Assembly (NCBI GenBank): GCA_965275915.1
Contig: CBDHYI010000007.1
Span: 558,001 to 622,000 of the forward strand
Direction: 5' to 3'
DNA length: 64,000 nt
Source of the DNA: JBDWFY01 sp965275915
GTDB lineage: Bacteria; Pseudomonadota; Alphaproteobacteria; Rhizobiales; Stappiaceae
The position numbers and the translations under genes are program-made. Positions 51,618-60,422 of the stretch are shown one piece after another. The notes beneath the pieces are model-generated. The model saw nothing but the letters and a program-made list of their open reading frames with translations, had not been told where the DNA came from and made no database searches. How positions within the stretch are numbered: the first letter of the stretch is position 1; every line of letters starts with the position of its first letter.

Positions 51618-52070
51618 CTAAGTCTTCTGCGTCAGTAAATGCACCATTTCCGCAGGAATACGGCGGGGACGGCCTTTATCATTGATCAGTATGACCGTGA
51701 CCTGCCCTTTTGCCAGGACGTCTTCCGCCCGCCGGATTTCCTGGCTGAGTTCCAATCGCGTCCCGGTCAGATCGGACAGTCGGGTCCTCACCTGCAGGAT
51801 ATCGTCCACCCGCGCAGGTCTCAGGTAGTCGATCGCCAGACTGCGGATGGCAAACGCCAACGATTCCCCAAAATCACCACTCGCTAACTTGTGATGATGA
51901 ATTCCAAGAAGACGCATGTAATCGGACCGCCCCCGCTCCATGAAACGGATGTGGCTGGCGTGATACGCGATCCTCGTGAAATCCGTGTCCTCATGATAAA
52001 CGCGAAGGGTCAACGTATGACCATCTTCGTCGAGCTTACCGGCGAGACCGGGAAACAGCGGCTCAGACAT
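51618..52070 (-). CDS. ybgC: Tol-Pal-associated acyl-CoA thioesterase YbgC
   Basis: Hot-dog-fold thioesterase acting on acyl-CoA or acyl-ACP at the inner membrane, usually encoded with tol genes. 150 aa. The motif VYHEDTDFTRIAYHASHIRF with catalytic Asp, then FMERGRSDYMRLLG. The start ATG at 52070 overlaps the ruvB stop by 8 nt; an upstream frame lies entirely within ruvB. Confidence 0.93.
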   Translation of the reverse strand: MSEPLFPGLAGKLDEDGHTLTLRVYHEDTDFTRIAYHASHIRFMERGRSDYMRLLGIHHHKLASGDFGESLAFAIRSLAIDYLRPARVDDILQVRTRLSDLTGTRLELSQEIRRAEDVLAKGQVTVILINDKGRPRRIPAEMVHLLTQKT

Positions 52071-53103
52071 CGTCATCGGGAAACAAGTCGGACTGAGGCA
52101 TGTTGACATTTGCAGGGACGGCCAGTCCCAGGTGCCGGAAGGCCCGCTCGGTGATCAAGCGTCCCCGCGGCGTGCGCTGAACGAACCCCTGCTGAATGAG
52201 ATAGGGCTCCACGATCTCTTCAATCGCATCGCGCGGTTCGGACAAGGCAGCGGCGATCGTCTCAATCCCGACCGGGCCACCGCCGAATTTCAGGGCGATG
52301 CAGCTCAGGTACCGGCGGTCCAGTTCGTCAAGACCGACGGCATCCACATCCAGCTGCGACAATGCACTGTCGGCCAGCTTGCGATCAATAGCGTCTTTCT
52401 TTCCCACGATGGCGAAGTCCCGCACACGTCTGAGAAGCCGTCCGGCGATGCGGGGCGTTCCCCGTGCACGGCGCGCAATTTCATGGGCTCCGTCCCCGGT
52501 CATGCCTATTTCGAGAATACGCGCGCCGCGGCTGACAATATGTTCCAGCTCTTCAACGGTGTAGAAATTGAGCCGCACCGGAATGCCGAACCGGTCCCTG
52601 AGCGGATTGGTCAACAGGCCAAGCCGGGTGGTTGCCGCAACCAGCGTAAATTTCGCCAGATCGATTTTGACGGATCGCGCCGCCGGGCCCTCACCGATGA
52701 TCAGATCGAGTTGAAAATCCTCCATCGCCGGATAGAGCACTTCTTCCACGGCGGGGGACAGACGATGAATTTCATCGATGAACAGGACATCGCCATCCTC
52801 GAGGTTGGTCAGCAGCGCTGCAAGATCACCGGCCTTGGCTATCACAGGACCGGAGGTTGCCCGGAAATTGACACCAAGCTCGCGTGCCATGATCTGGGCC
52901 AAAGTGGTTTTGCCCAGTCCCGGCGGCCCGACAAACAGAACATGATCGAGCGCTTCCTTGCGTGCCTTGGCCGCTTCGATAAAAACCTTCAGATTGGCGC
53001 GCGCCTGCGCCTGCCCGACAAAATCATCCAGAATTTGCGGCCGCAGCGAGGTATCGATTTCATCGCCGCGTATTTCCGGTGCTACCAGGCGGTCTGCACT
53101 CAT
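52063..53103 (-). CDS. ruvB: Holliday-junction helicase RuvB
   Basis: Hexameric AAA motor for branch migration with RuvA. 346 aa. Walker A GPPGLGKTTLAQI near residue 62, Walker B FIDEIHRL, sensor AATTRLGLLTNPLRDRFGI, and a winged helix at about 260-335 with YLIQQGFVQRTPRGR. Starts with an ATG that overlaps the ruvA stop by 4 nt. The ruvC-ruvA-ruvB-ybgC order is standard in Alphaproteobacteria. Confidence 0.98.
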   Translation of the reverse strand: MSADRLVAPEIRGDEIDTSLRPQILDDFVGQAQARANLKVFIEAAKARKEALDHVLFVGPPGLGKTTLAQIMARELGVNFRATSGPVIAKAGDLAALLTNLEDGDVLFIDEIHRLSPAVEEVLYPAMEDFQLDLIIGEGPAARSVKIDLAKFTLVAATTRLGLLTNPLRDRFGIPVRLNFYTVEELEHIVSRGARILEIGMTGDGAHEIARRARGTPRIAGRLLRRVRDFAIVGKKDAIDRKLADSALSQLDVDAVGLDELDRRYLSCIALKFGGGPVGIETIAAALSEPRDAIEEIVEPYLIQQGFVQRTPRGRLITERAFRHLGLAVPANVNMPQSDLFPDDDV

Positions 53104-53717
53104 CGAGCCAGCTCCTTAAGGCCGAGACGGATCAGCGTTTCAGCACCGGCGGCTTCTCCGGCTTCCCGCTGCGCAGCGGCCACCGCCGCATGGGCCTGCG
53201 TTTGCTGATATCCCAGGTTAACCAAAGCTGAGACTGCGTCGGCGACATGTTTGGGCGCGGCATTGCCGGCCATCGCGGCATTCATCTCTATAACGACGGG
53301 ATCGGCATCAGAGAAGGCCGGCGCCTTGTCCTTTAACTCGGCCAAAACGCGTTCGGCAACCCGTTTCCCCACGCCAGGCGCACGGGTGATGACCGCCTTG
53401 TCGCCCAAGGCAATCGCATTGGCAATTTCGGTCGGCTTCAAAATGCCCAAAATGCCAAGCGCCACCTTTGCACCCACACCCTGAACGGTCATCAGCATCC
53501 GGAACCACTCCCGCTCCAGATCGGAGGCAAATCCGAACAGGCGGATCTGATCCTCCCTGACATAGGTTTCAATTGACAGCGTTGCGGCTTCGCCTTTGGC
53601 GGGCAGGGATTGAAGGACGCGAGCCGGGCATTGAACGTGATACCCCACGCCCTGAACGTCAAGGATCAGATAATCTTCACCAAATGAATCGACAATGCCC
53701 TTGAGTTTCCCGATCAT
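53100..53717 (-). CDS. ruvA: Holliday-junction protein RuvA
   Basis: Tetramer that binds four-way junctions and loads RuvB. 205 aa from the ATG at 53717 (MIGKLKGIVDSF). OB-fold domain, two HhH motifs (FRMLMTVQGVGAKVALGIL and RAPGVGKRVAERVLAELK) and a C-terminal RuvB-binding UBA-like domain (VSALVNLGYQQTQAHAAV). Its ATG overlaps the ruvC stop as TGATG. Confidence 0.97.
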   Translation of the reverse strand: MIGKLKGIVDSFGEDYLILDVQGVGYHVQCPARVLQSLPAKGEAATLSIETYVREDQIRLFGFASDLEREWFRMLMTVQGVGAKVALGILGILKPTEIANAIALGDKAVITRAPGVGKRVAERVLAELKDKAPAFSDADPVVIEMNAAMAGNAAPKHVADAVSALVNLGYQQTQAHAAVAAAQREAGEAAGAETLIRLGLKELAR

Positions 53718-54238
53718 CAGCGCGCTCCGGCCACCATCGCAAGCCTGCCGGCAGCGGAATTTCGGTGCTGTGCATGGCAAATTGCGATCGCAAGTGCATC
53801 AGCCGCATCATCGGTATCAAACGTTGCCCTGGGCATCAGAACCTTCACCATCATCCGGATCTGCTCCTTCTCACCATGTCCGGTTCCAACGACAGTCTTT
53901 TTGACAAGATTAGGAGCATACTCGGCAACCGACAATCCGGAGAGTGCGGGAACCAGCATTGCGATACCGCGCGCCTGCCCGAGTTTCAAAGTCGCACCGG
54001 CATCCTTGTTGACAAACGTTTTCTCAACCGCCGTTTCATCCGGATTGTTTCGGGCGATGACATCGGACAACCCATCATGAAGCTGTTTCAGACGCAGGGC
54101 GAGATCCATCTTGTTGTCGGACTTCACGGTGCCTGATGCCACGAACGTTAGGGAATTGCCGCGGCTCTCGATGACACCCCAGCCTGTGCGACGCAATCCC
54201 GGGTCAATGCCCAAAATACGAATCGGAATATTCATCAT
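53717..54238 (-). CDS. ruvC: Holliday-junction resolvase RuvC
   Basis: Cuts Holliday junctions symmetrically. 173 aa. Catalytic Asp in RILGIDPGLRRTGWG, Glu in TAVEKTFVNKDAGATLKLGQ, and the pair in DTDDAADALAIAICHAQ. The start is ATG-ATG at 54238. First gene of ruvCAB-ybgC. Divergent from the XRE regulator, 225 nt away. Confidence 0.97.
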   Translation of the reverse strand: MMNIPIRILGIDPGLRRTGWGVIESRGNSLTFVASGTVKSDNKMDLALRLKQLHDGLSDVIARNNPDETAVEKTFVNKDAGATLKLGQARGIAMLVPALSGLSVAEYAPNLVKKTVVGTGHGEKEQIRMMVKVLMPRATFDTDDAADALAIAICHAQHRNSAAGRLAMVAGAR

Positions 54239-54315
54239 GACATTAGGCCTATAGGCGATTTGTTTCCGATATCATAATTTCAGCCGTTTCTTGTAAAATT
54301 TTCTTGTTTTGTTCC

Positions 54316-54340
54316 CATAAATCTGAACTGACGATTTATG
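54316..54340. promoter_or_regulatory. Inverted repeat, candidate operator of the XRE-cupin regulator
   Basis: 8-bp perfect arms CATAAATC and GATTTATG with a 9-nt spacer, about 125 nt before the regulator start. A second, smaller dyad TTTCGTGAAA is at 54393-54402. Symmetric sites of this kind suit a dimeric helix-turn-helix protein; assignment is inference. Confidence 0.4.
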
Positions 54341-54463
54341 CCGGAGGAGAGCAGTCAGACCCTGGAGAAAACTAAATTTCATCCTTTCTCATTTTCGTGA
54401 AATTTTTGTTGTTTTTTTCATAAAATAATGTGATATGCGTCCTTACTTGGGAGGTCAGCAACT

Positions 54464-55057
54464 ATGGGCATTGCCGCTTCGGCGAAACTGGAAGACCAGG
54501 CAGTCAACAGCTCAAATGTGGGCGCCGATATTCGGGCGTTACGCAAAAGCCGCGGTATCACTCTGGTTGATTTCGCCAAGGCGCTCGGACGGTCGGTTGG
54601 GTTTGCCAGTCAGATCGAACGGGGCCTGTCCGAACCTTCCATCAATGACCTGCGCAACATCGCCCGCATCGTTGATGTGCCCATCAGCTTCTTTTTCGGA
54701 ACCAACGCGGACGATGAGGCCGAAGCCCGACATGTGGTTCGCGCGGGCAAACGGCGAAAACTGGGAAACTCCGAAGGAAAGCTGACAGAGGAACTGCTGT
54801 CGCCGGATCTGGGCGGATCGTTTGAAATCCTCAGATGCGAATTTGAACCCGGCGCGGAGCTCACAAAGCCGCAACAACGGGATACCGAAGAGGCAGGCCA
54901 TGTCATTTCCGGCACTTTCGAAATTGAAATTGACGGCACCTGGTACACACTCCGCAAAGGAGACTCCTTTCGCTTTGCGGGCGTGCCTTATCGGTGGCGC
55001 AACAAAACCAAACAGTTGGTTATCCTGATCTGGGTGGTCTCCCCACCCGTCTATTAG
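54464..55057 (+). CDS. XRE family regulator with C-terminal cupin
   Basis: 197 aa. Helix-turn-helix at about 20-75 (IRALRKSRGITLVDFAKALG, VGFASQIERGLSEPSI), then a cupin at about 115-190 (EAGHVISGTFEIEIDGTWYT, GDSFRFAGVPYRW), the PuuR-like architecture that senses amines or amino acids. ATG with GGGAGG nearby. It lies 13 nt before the first flavoprotein gene on the same strand, so it probably regulates this operon. Confidence 0.9.
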   Translation: MGIAASAKLEDQAVNSSNVGADIRALRKSRGITLVDFAKALGRSVGFASQIERGLSEPSINDLRNIARIVDVPISFFFGTNADDEAEARHVVRAGKRRKLGNSEGKLTEELLSPDLGGSFEILRCEFEPGAELTKPQQRDTEEAGHVISGTFEIEIDGTWYTLRKGDSFRFAGVPYRWRNKTKQLVILIWVVSPPVY

Positions 55058-55070
55058 AGTGGAAAAACCT

Positions 55071-57512
55071 ATGTCCGACATACCGAGTCATGCACGTGTA
55101 GTTATCATCGGGGGAGGTGCTGTTGGTGTCTCCAGCCTTTATCATCTTGGCAAAGCCGGCTGGACGGACTGCGTCCTTCTGGAGAAAAACGAACTGACAG
55201 CGGGTTCCACGTGGCACGCAGCAGGCAACTGTCCGAACTTCAGCTCCTCGTGGGCGGTGTTGAACATGCAGCGCTATTCGCTGGCGCTTTATCGCGGCCT
55301 TGCCAATGAGGTCGATTATCCGATCAACTATCACGTGACCGGCGCCCTTCGCCTGGCTCATACCAACGAGCGCATGCAGGAATTCGAAAAAGTCGCCGGC
55401 ATGGCCCGGGCACAAGGTCTTGAAATCGATATCTGCACGCCGGAGGAGCTGCGGAAACACTATCCGTTCATGGAAATCCATGACCTTGAAGGCGGTATGT
55501 GGGATCCGCTGGACGGCGATATCGATCCCGCGCAGTTGACGCAGGCGCTGGCCAAGGGCGCGCGCGAAATGGGTCAGAAAATCTTGCGCTTTACACCGGC
55601 GACCGGCATCTCGCGCGAGGGTGACGAATGGGTCGTTCATACGGAAAAGGGGGATATCCGCTGCGAATATGTGGTGAATGCGGCCGGTTACTATGCCCAG
55701 CGCGTTGGCGAGTGGTTCAAGCCTTTTGGCGGTCGCACCGTGCCGATGGTCGTGATGAGCCATCAGTATTTCCTGACGGAGGAAATACCTGAGATCGAAG
55801 CCTGGACGAAAGAAAATGGCGGCCATCTGCCGATGATCCGCGATGTCGACACGTCCTATTATCTCAGGCAGGACAATCACGGCCTGAACCTTGGCCCATA
55901 TGAGCGGAACTGCGTTGCCGCCTGGGTTACACCGGACGATCCGATGCCGGAGGACTTTTCCTTCCAGCTTTATCCGGACGACCTGGATCGCCTGGAGTGG
56001 TATATCGAAGACGCTCTTGAGCGCGTGCCGCTCCTTGGGTCCCAGGGCGTTGGCCGGGTGATCAACGGCCCGATCCCGTATGCACCGGACGGTCTGCCGA
56101 TGATCGGTCCGATGCCGGGTGTCAAAAACGCCTTTGAAGCCCACTCCTTTACCTTCGGCATCGCGCAGGCCGGCGGAGCGGGCAAGGTCCTGTCCGAATG
56201 GATCACCGAAGGCACGACCGAATGGGACATGTGGGCCGTCGATCCGCGCCGCTACACGGACCATGCGGATCACGACTTCTGCCTTAACAAGGCACTTGAA
56301 ACCTATGGCCACGAATATGCAATGCATTTCCCGCACCACGAATGGCCGGCGGCGCGGAACAAGAAACTCTCGCCCGTTCATGACAAACTCGCTTCGCTCG
56401 GAGCACAGTTCGGCGCCGTCAACGGCTGGGAGCGGGCAAACTGGTTTGCAAAGGAGGGCGACGACACGTCCGAAGAGGCGACCCAGACCTGGAAACGGGA
56501 AGGACCCTGGGAAAAGCGGGTCAAGGAGGAGTGCGAGGCCGTGCGCGACCATGTCGGGGTGCTCGACCTGTGCGGCTTCTCCCGCTGCGTGCTGTCCGGC
56601 GAAGGGGCGGCCGATTGGCTCCGGACGCGGATTGCCGGGGTTCTCTCCCGCCCCGGACGGATGGGTCTTGGCTATTTCTGCGACGACAAGGGCCGCGTAT
56701 TGACCGAGATGTCTTTGATGCGCCTGGCTGAGGATGAGATCGTTCTTATCACGGCCGCCGTCGCCCAGTGGCATGACTACGAACTTCTTTGGCGGAACCT
56801 GCCCGATCACCTGTCTCTGGTCGACCGGACCGCGGATATCGGAACGCTGGTCGTGACCGGTCCGAAATCCCGCGAGTTGTTTGCCAAGATCTCCGATGCG
56901 GATCTGCAGGCGGGATGGCTCACGATCCAGGAAGCAAAGGTGGCCGGTCGCCCTGCCCGCCTGGCGCGTGTCTCCTATGCCGGGGAACTTGGCTGGGAGA
57001 TTCATGCCGACAACAGCGAAATCCCGGCCATTTACGAGGCTGTCATCGAGGCCGGTGCCAAACCGTACGGCATGTATGCGCTCAATTCGCTGCGCCTTGA
57101 AAAAGGCTATCGGAGCTGGAAGGGCGATCTTTCAACCGACTATACAGCCCTCGAAAGCGGTCTTGACCGTTTCATCAAGTTCGACAAACCGGATTTCGTG
57201 GGCAAGCAGGCGCTTGAGAACGAAAAACAGCAGGGCAGCACACGGCGCTTTGCGACAATGATCGTCGAAGACGGCCCATTCGATGCACCTTATATGGCAC
57301 CGATTTGGCATGACAACGAAAGGGTCGGCGAGGCGACATCGGGCGGTTACGGGTACCGGGTTAACAAGGCGATTGCTCTTGGCGTGGTCCGCGCCGACCT
57401 GGCAGTTCCGGGAACAAAGCTGGAAATCGAGATGTACGGCCAAAAGTACAGAGCCGAAGTCCAGGAAGATCAGCCTTTGTGGGATCCTGAAAACCAACGG
57501 CTGCGCGCTTAG
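55071..57512 (+). CDS. Dimethylglycine/sarcosine dehydrogenase-like flavoprotein (DAO-GcvT)
   Basis: 813 aa. FAD domain at about 8-400 with VVIIGGGAVGVSSLYHLG and GSTWHAAGNCP, where the His of WHAAG carries covalent FAD in DMGDH and sarcosine dehydrogenase. Folate-binding GcvT domain at about 430-700 and GcvT C-terminal barrel from about 715 (VGEATSGGYGYRVNKAIALG). Expected to demethylate an N-methylated amine, passing the methyl as methylene-THF. Start ATG 55071; a GTG four codons upstream is the alternative. Substrate unknown. Confidence 0.88.
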   Translation: MSDIPSHARVVIIGGGAVGVSSLYHLGKAGWTDCVLLEKNELTAGSTWHAAGNCPNFSSSWAVLNMQRYSLALYRGLANEVDYPINYHVTGALRLAHTNERMQEFEKVAGMARAQGLEIDICTPEELRKHYPFMEIHDLEGGMWDPLDGDIDPAQLTQALAKGAREMGQKILRFTPATGISREGDEWVVHTEKGDIRCEYVVNAAGYYAQRVGEWFKPFGGRTVPMVVMSHQYFLTEEIPEIEAWTKENGGHLPMIRDVDTSYYLRQDNHGLNLGPYERNCVAAWVTPDDPMPEDFSFQLYPDDLDRLEWYIEDALERVPLLGSQGVGRVINGPIPYAPDGLPMIGPMPGVKNAFEAHSFTFGIAQAGGAGKVLSEWITEGTTEWDMWAVDPRRYTDHADHDFCLNKALETYGHEYAMHFPHHEWPAARNKKLSPVHDKLASLGAQFGAVNGWERANWFAKEGDDTSEEATQTWKREGPWEKRVKEECEAVRDHVGVLDLCGFSRCVLSGEGAADWLRTRIAGVLSRPGRMGLGYFCDDKGRVLTEMSLMRLAEDEIVLITAAVAQWHDYELLWRNLPDHLSLVDRTADIGTLVVTGPKSRELFAKISDADLQAGWLTIQEAKVAGRPARLARVSYAGELGWEIHADNSEIPAIYEAVIEAGAKPYGMYALNSLRLEKGYRSWKGDLSTDYTALESGLDRFIKFDKPDFVGKQALENEKQQGSTRRFATMIVEDGPFDAPYMAPIWHDNERVGEATSGGYGYRVNKAIALGVVRADLAVPGTKLEIEMYGQKYRAEVQEDQPLWDPENQRLRA

Positions 57513-57523
57513 CACATAATCAA

Positions 57524-57552
57524 ATCCCCGGCTCGCTTTTTGGGCCGGGGAT
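57524..57552 (+). terminator. Hairpin between the two oxidoreductase genes
   Basis: A 9-bp stem ATCCCCGGC/GCCGGGGAT, loop of 11 nt, then CATTTTCC. It could reduce transcription of the downstream genes; the short T-run makes it weak. Confidence 0.55.
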
Positions 57553-57611
57553 CATTTTCCAACATCGAACCAACTGCCCGCCGATCCACATCGGGGCACA
57601 AAGGGTGAGTC

Positions 57612-59012
57612 ATGCCTGATCGCCTGAGACCCAAACACTGGCCGCGCGCCAGCTATGATCCGCGCTATGATCCGCTGGTCGACCGAGGCCCCGGCCATAA
57701 TCGCGAATATGCTCCGACCTACTGGATCGGCACAGCCGGACAGCCGCCGGAAGATGACGGTCCGGTCTTTCGTGACATGGACGTGGATGTGGCAGTGATC
57801 GGATCGGGCTATACCGGCCTTTCTTGCGCGATACATCTGGCAAAAGATCACGGCATCAAGGCCACTGTGCTTGAGGCCAACACTGTTGCCTGGGGCTGCT
57901 CGACACGCAACGGTGGGCAGGCGCATTTTTCCTCCGGCCGCCTCAGGCGGTCCCAGTGGATCAAACGCTGGGGTATGGACGTCGCGATGAAAATGCATGC
58001 CGAATTTACGGAAGCATTTGACCTGTTTCGCGATCTCGTGAACTCGGACGAGATTGATTGCGATGCGCACCATGGCGGTCATTTTTACATCGCACACAAG
58101 CCGGCGGTTATGAAGGATCTGGAAGAGCAGACCAGGCTTCTGAACGAGATCTTCGGCTATCGCACCCGTCTTCTGTCACGTGAAGAGTTGCATGCGAACC
58201 ACGTAAAGGATCAGGAAGCAGCCGGCGCACTGCTGGAACCGGACGGGAGCTCGCTCCACCCGGCGAAACTTGCATTCGGCTATCAGAAACTCGCCCGCAA
58301 GCTGGGCGCAACCGTCCATCCGGCCAGCCCTGTCATGGGCTGGAAAATTGTCAAAGGCGTTCATCATCTGACAACTCCGGGCGGGACCGTTCGGGCACGC
58401 GCGGTTGCGATTGCAACCGGCGGCTATACGCCGCCGGGCCTCAACAGCAAGACAAAGAAACGGTTGATGCCGATCCTGTCGAACTCGATCGTTACCCGTC
58501 CGCTGACGGATGAGGAATATGAGGAGTGCGGATTTAACACTCTGTTGCCCCTGACCGACTCCCGGACATTACGGCACTATTACCGCGTCCTGCCGGATCG
58601 GCGCGTCCAGATCGGCGGCCGCAGCGCCATTACGGGACAGGATGCGGAAAATCCCAAACATATGGATCTGCTGCTCAAGGGCCTGTATCGCAAATTCCCC
58701 GCGCTTGAAGACATCGATATCGACTATTCCTGGTGGGGATGGGTCGATGTCAGCCACGACATGATGCCCCGCATTTTCCAGCCCGATCCCAAACTGAAGA
58801 TCTGCTATTCACTCGGTTATGGTGGCAACGGAGTCATGTATTCGGCCCAGGCCGGACGACGAATGGCCCAGATGCTTGCAGGCAAGGGCGAAGCACTCGA
58901 TCTGCCGATCTTTTCTTCACAATTGCCAAGCCACGGCATCCTGACGCCGTTCCGACGGATCGGGCAGCGCATCATGTATGTCGTCTATTACATCCAGGAC
59001 GAAATGCTTTGA
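57612..59012 (+). CDS. FAD-dependent amine oxidase (DAO family, PuuB-like)
   Basis: 466 aa. Rossmann motif VAVIGSGYTGLSCAIHLA near residue 60, LEANTVAWGCSTRNGGQAH, which matches gamma-glutamylputrescine oxidase-type proteins, and a C-terminal WWGWVDVSHDMMPRI. An N-terminal extension of about 55 residues with tyrosines precedes the fold (PTYWIGTA). Expected to oxidise a secondary or primary amine. It follows the DMGDH-like gene by 99 nt. Confidence 0.88.
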   Translation: MPDRLRPKHWPRASYDPRYDPLVDRGPGHNREYAPTYWIGTAGQPPEDDGPVFRDMDVDVAVIGSGYTGLSCAIHLAKDHGIKATVLEANTVAWGCSTRNGGQAHFSSGRLRRSQWIKRWGMDVAMKMHAEFTEAFDLFRDLVNSDEIDCDAHHGGHFYIAHKPAVMKDLEEQTRLLNEIFGYRTRLLSREELHANHVKDQEAAGALLEPDGSSLHPAKLAFGYQKLARKLGATVHPASPVMGWKIVKGVHHLTTPGGTVRARAVAIATGGYTPPGLNSKTKKRLMPILSNSIVTRPLTDEEYEECGFNTLLPLTDSRTLRHYYRVLPDRRVQIGGRSAITGQDAENPKHMDLLLKGLYRKFPALEDIDIDYSWWGWVDVSHDMMPRIFQPDPKLKICYSLGYGGNGVMYSAQAGRRMAQMLAGKGEALDLPIFSSQLPSHGILTPFRRIGQRIMYVVYYIQDEML

Positions 59013-59047
59013 ACGCGAAGAATTTCAGACATGAAGGACACTTGAGA

Positions 59048-59416
59048 ATGGCATCCAACGCCGTTGTTGACTTTTCAGACGCCCCTTTGAGCACATCGGA
59101 ACGATTTCTTGCCGAGCTTCCAAACCGCGTCGTTTCGGGTAATCCACACCATACGACCGAGTTGCACTTTGAGAGCCCCGACAGGAGACTGATTGCCGGG
59201 ACCTGGACCAGCACGCCGGGCAGATGGCGCGCTTTCACCGCCCGCGATGAATATTGTTATATCGTTTCCGGCCATGTCCGACTGATCGATCAGGCGGGCA
59301 ATGCCCAAACCTTCAAAACCGGTGACTCTTTTCTGATCCCCAACGGATTCGAAGGTTACTGGGATGTGATTGAAACCACGACCAAACAGTTTGTCATCAG
59401 ACAACACGACACCTGA
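59048..59416 (+). CDS. Small cupin-domain protein (DUF861-like)
   Basis: 122 aa. Cupin barrel at about 30-118: GTWTSTPGRWRAF, EYCYIVSGHVRLIDQAG, FKTGDSFLIPNGFEGYWDV, the EutQ/DUF861 pattern with a degenerate metal site. ATG at 59048 with TTGAG upstream. 35 nt after the amine oxidase gene; these small cupins often accompany amine-oxidation genes, with unknown role. Confidence 0.82.
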   Translation: MASNAVVDFSDAPLSTSERFLAELPNRVVSGNPHHTTELHFESPDRRLIAGTWTSTPGRWRAFTARDEYCYIVSGHVRLIDQAGNAQTFKTGDSFLIPNGFEGYWDVIETTTKQFVIRQHDT

Positions 59417-59426
59417 TCAACGAAAA

Positions 59427-59449
59427 AAGCCCGCTGAAAACGCGGGCTT
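59427..59449 (+). terminator. Terminator of the amine-oxidation operon
   Basis: An 8-bp stem AAGCCCGC/GCGGGCTT, loop TGAAAAC, preceded by AAAAAA on the plus strand, so it also serves the minus-strand yebC from the other side. Confidence 0.75.
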
Positions 59450-59472
59450 CCTCATTCCGGATTTTCAGAAAA

Positions 59473-60222
59473 TCAGGCTGCCGTCAGCTTGGCTATCGTT
59501 TCGTCGGAAACCTCGAAATTGGTGAAGACGTTCTGAACGTCGTCGTCATCTTCAAGCGCGTTGATCAGTTTCATCAGCGTGCCCGCTTTTTCTTCGTCAA
59601 CTTCAACGAGATTTTGCGGTTTCCAGATGACCTTGACCGACTCGGCAGCACCAAGGGCGGCCTCCAGCGATTTTGACACCTCGCCCAGATCCTCGAAGCT
59701 GCAGATAATCGTGTGTCCGTCTTCGTCGGACACCACATCCTCCGCACCGGCTTCAATGGCCTGTTCGAGCACGGTGTCCGCATCGCCCGCCTCGGGTGCA
59801 TAGATAATTTCGCCAACGCGATCGAACATAAAAGCGACTGATCCCGTTTCGCCAAGCGTACCGCCATTCTTGGAAAAGCTTGCCCGGATGTTAGAGGCGC
59901 TCCGATTGCGATTGTCGGTCAGAGCTTCAACGATTACCGCAGTACCGCCAGGACCGTATCCTTCATAGCGGATCTCGTCGTAGGTCTCCGTGTCGCCTGC
60001 GTCGGCTTTCTTGATGGCCCGTTCGATATTGTCCTTCGGCATGGACTGGCCGCGTGCGTTCTGGACCGCAAGACGCAGGCGCGGATTGGCGTCCGGGTCC
60101 GGACCGCCCATCTTGGCGGCAACGGTAATTTCCTTGCTGAGTTTGGAGAACATCTTGGAGCGCTTCGCATCCTGCGCGCCCTTGCGATACATGATGTTCT
60201 TGAATTTTGAATGTCCCGCCAT
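59473..60222 (-). CDS. yebC: YebC/PmpR family protein
   Basis: Cytoplasmic protein of the YebC/TACO1 family; members act as transcriptional regulators or in translation of polyproline stretches. 249 aa, family length. Start MAGHSKFKNIMYRKGAQDAKR is canonical; ARGQSMPKDNIERAIKKA and YEGYGPGGTAVIVEALTDN are hallmarks. 200 nt downstream of ymdB. Often beside ruvCAB; here the accessory amine operon separates the two. Confidence 0.95.
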   Translation of the reverse strand: MAGHSKFKNIMYRKGAQDAKRSKMFSKLSKEITVAAKMGGPDPDANPRLRLAVQNARGQSMPKDNIERAIKKADAGDTETYDEIRYEGYGPGGTAVIVEALTDNRNRSASNIRASFSKNGGTLGETGSVAFMFDRVGEIIYAPEAGDADTVLEQAIEAGAEDVVSDEDGHTIICSFEDLGEVSKSLEAALGAAESVKVIWKPQNLVEVDEEKAGTLMKLINALEDDDDVQNVFTNFEVSDETIAKLTAA

Positions 60223-60422
60223 CGTCGCGTTCTTCTTTCCAGTCTCCGGCCCGGATCAAAAGCAACAGACGCAAGCGCCCGTCCGACACCCGTTGCTTAC
60301 CCGGCCAACTCTCTTCAGAAATTGCTGCCATGGCTTATAGGACGTGAACGACCTGAAATAAAGCACCCTGCGTCCGTGAATTTCATGCCCGGACGGAACG
60401 AAGCAATTGTCCTGATCTTCGC

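Noticed and set aside
55020..57005. 661-codon open frame on the minus strand
   Set aside because: It is the antisense shadow of the DMGDH-like gene; its Arg/His/Gly-rich composition and lack of motifs do not suggest a protein, while the plus strand shows clear FAD and GcvT motifs.
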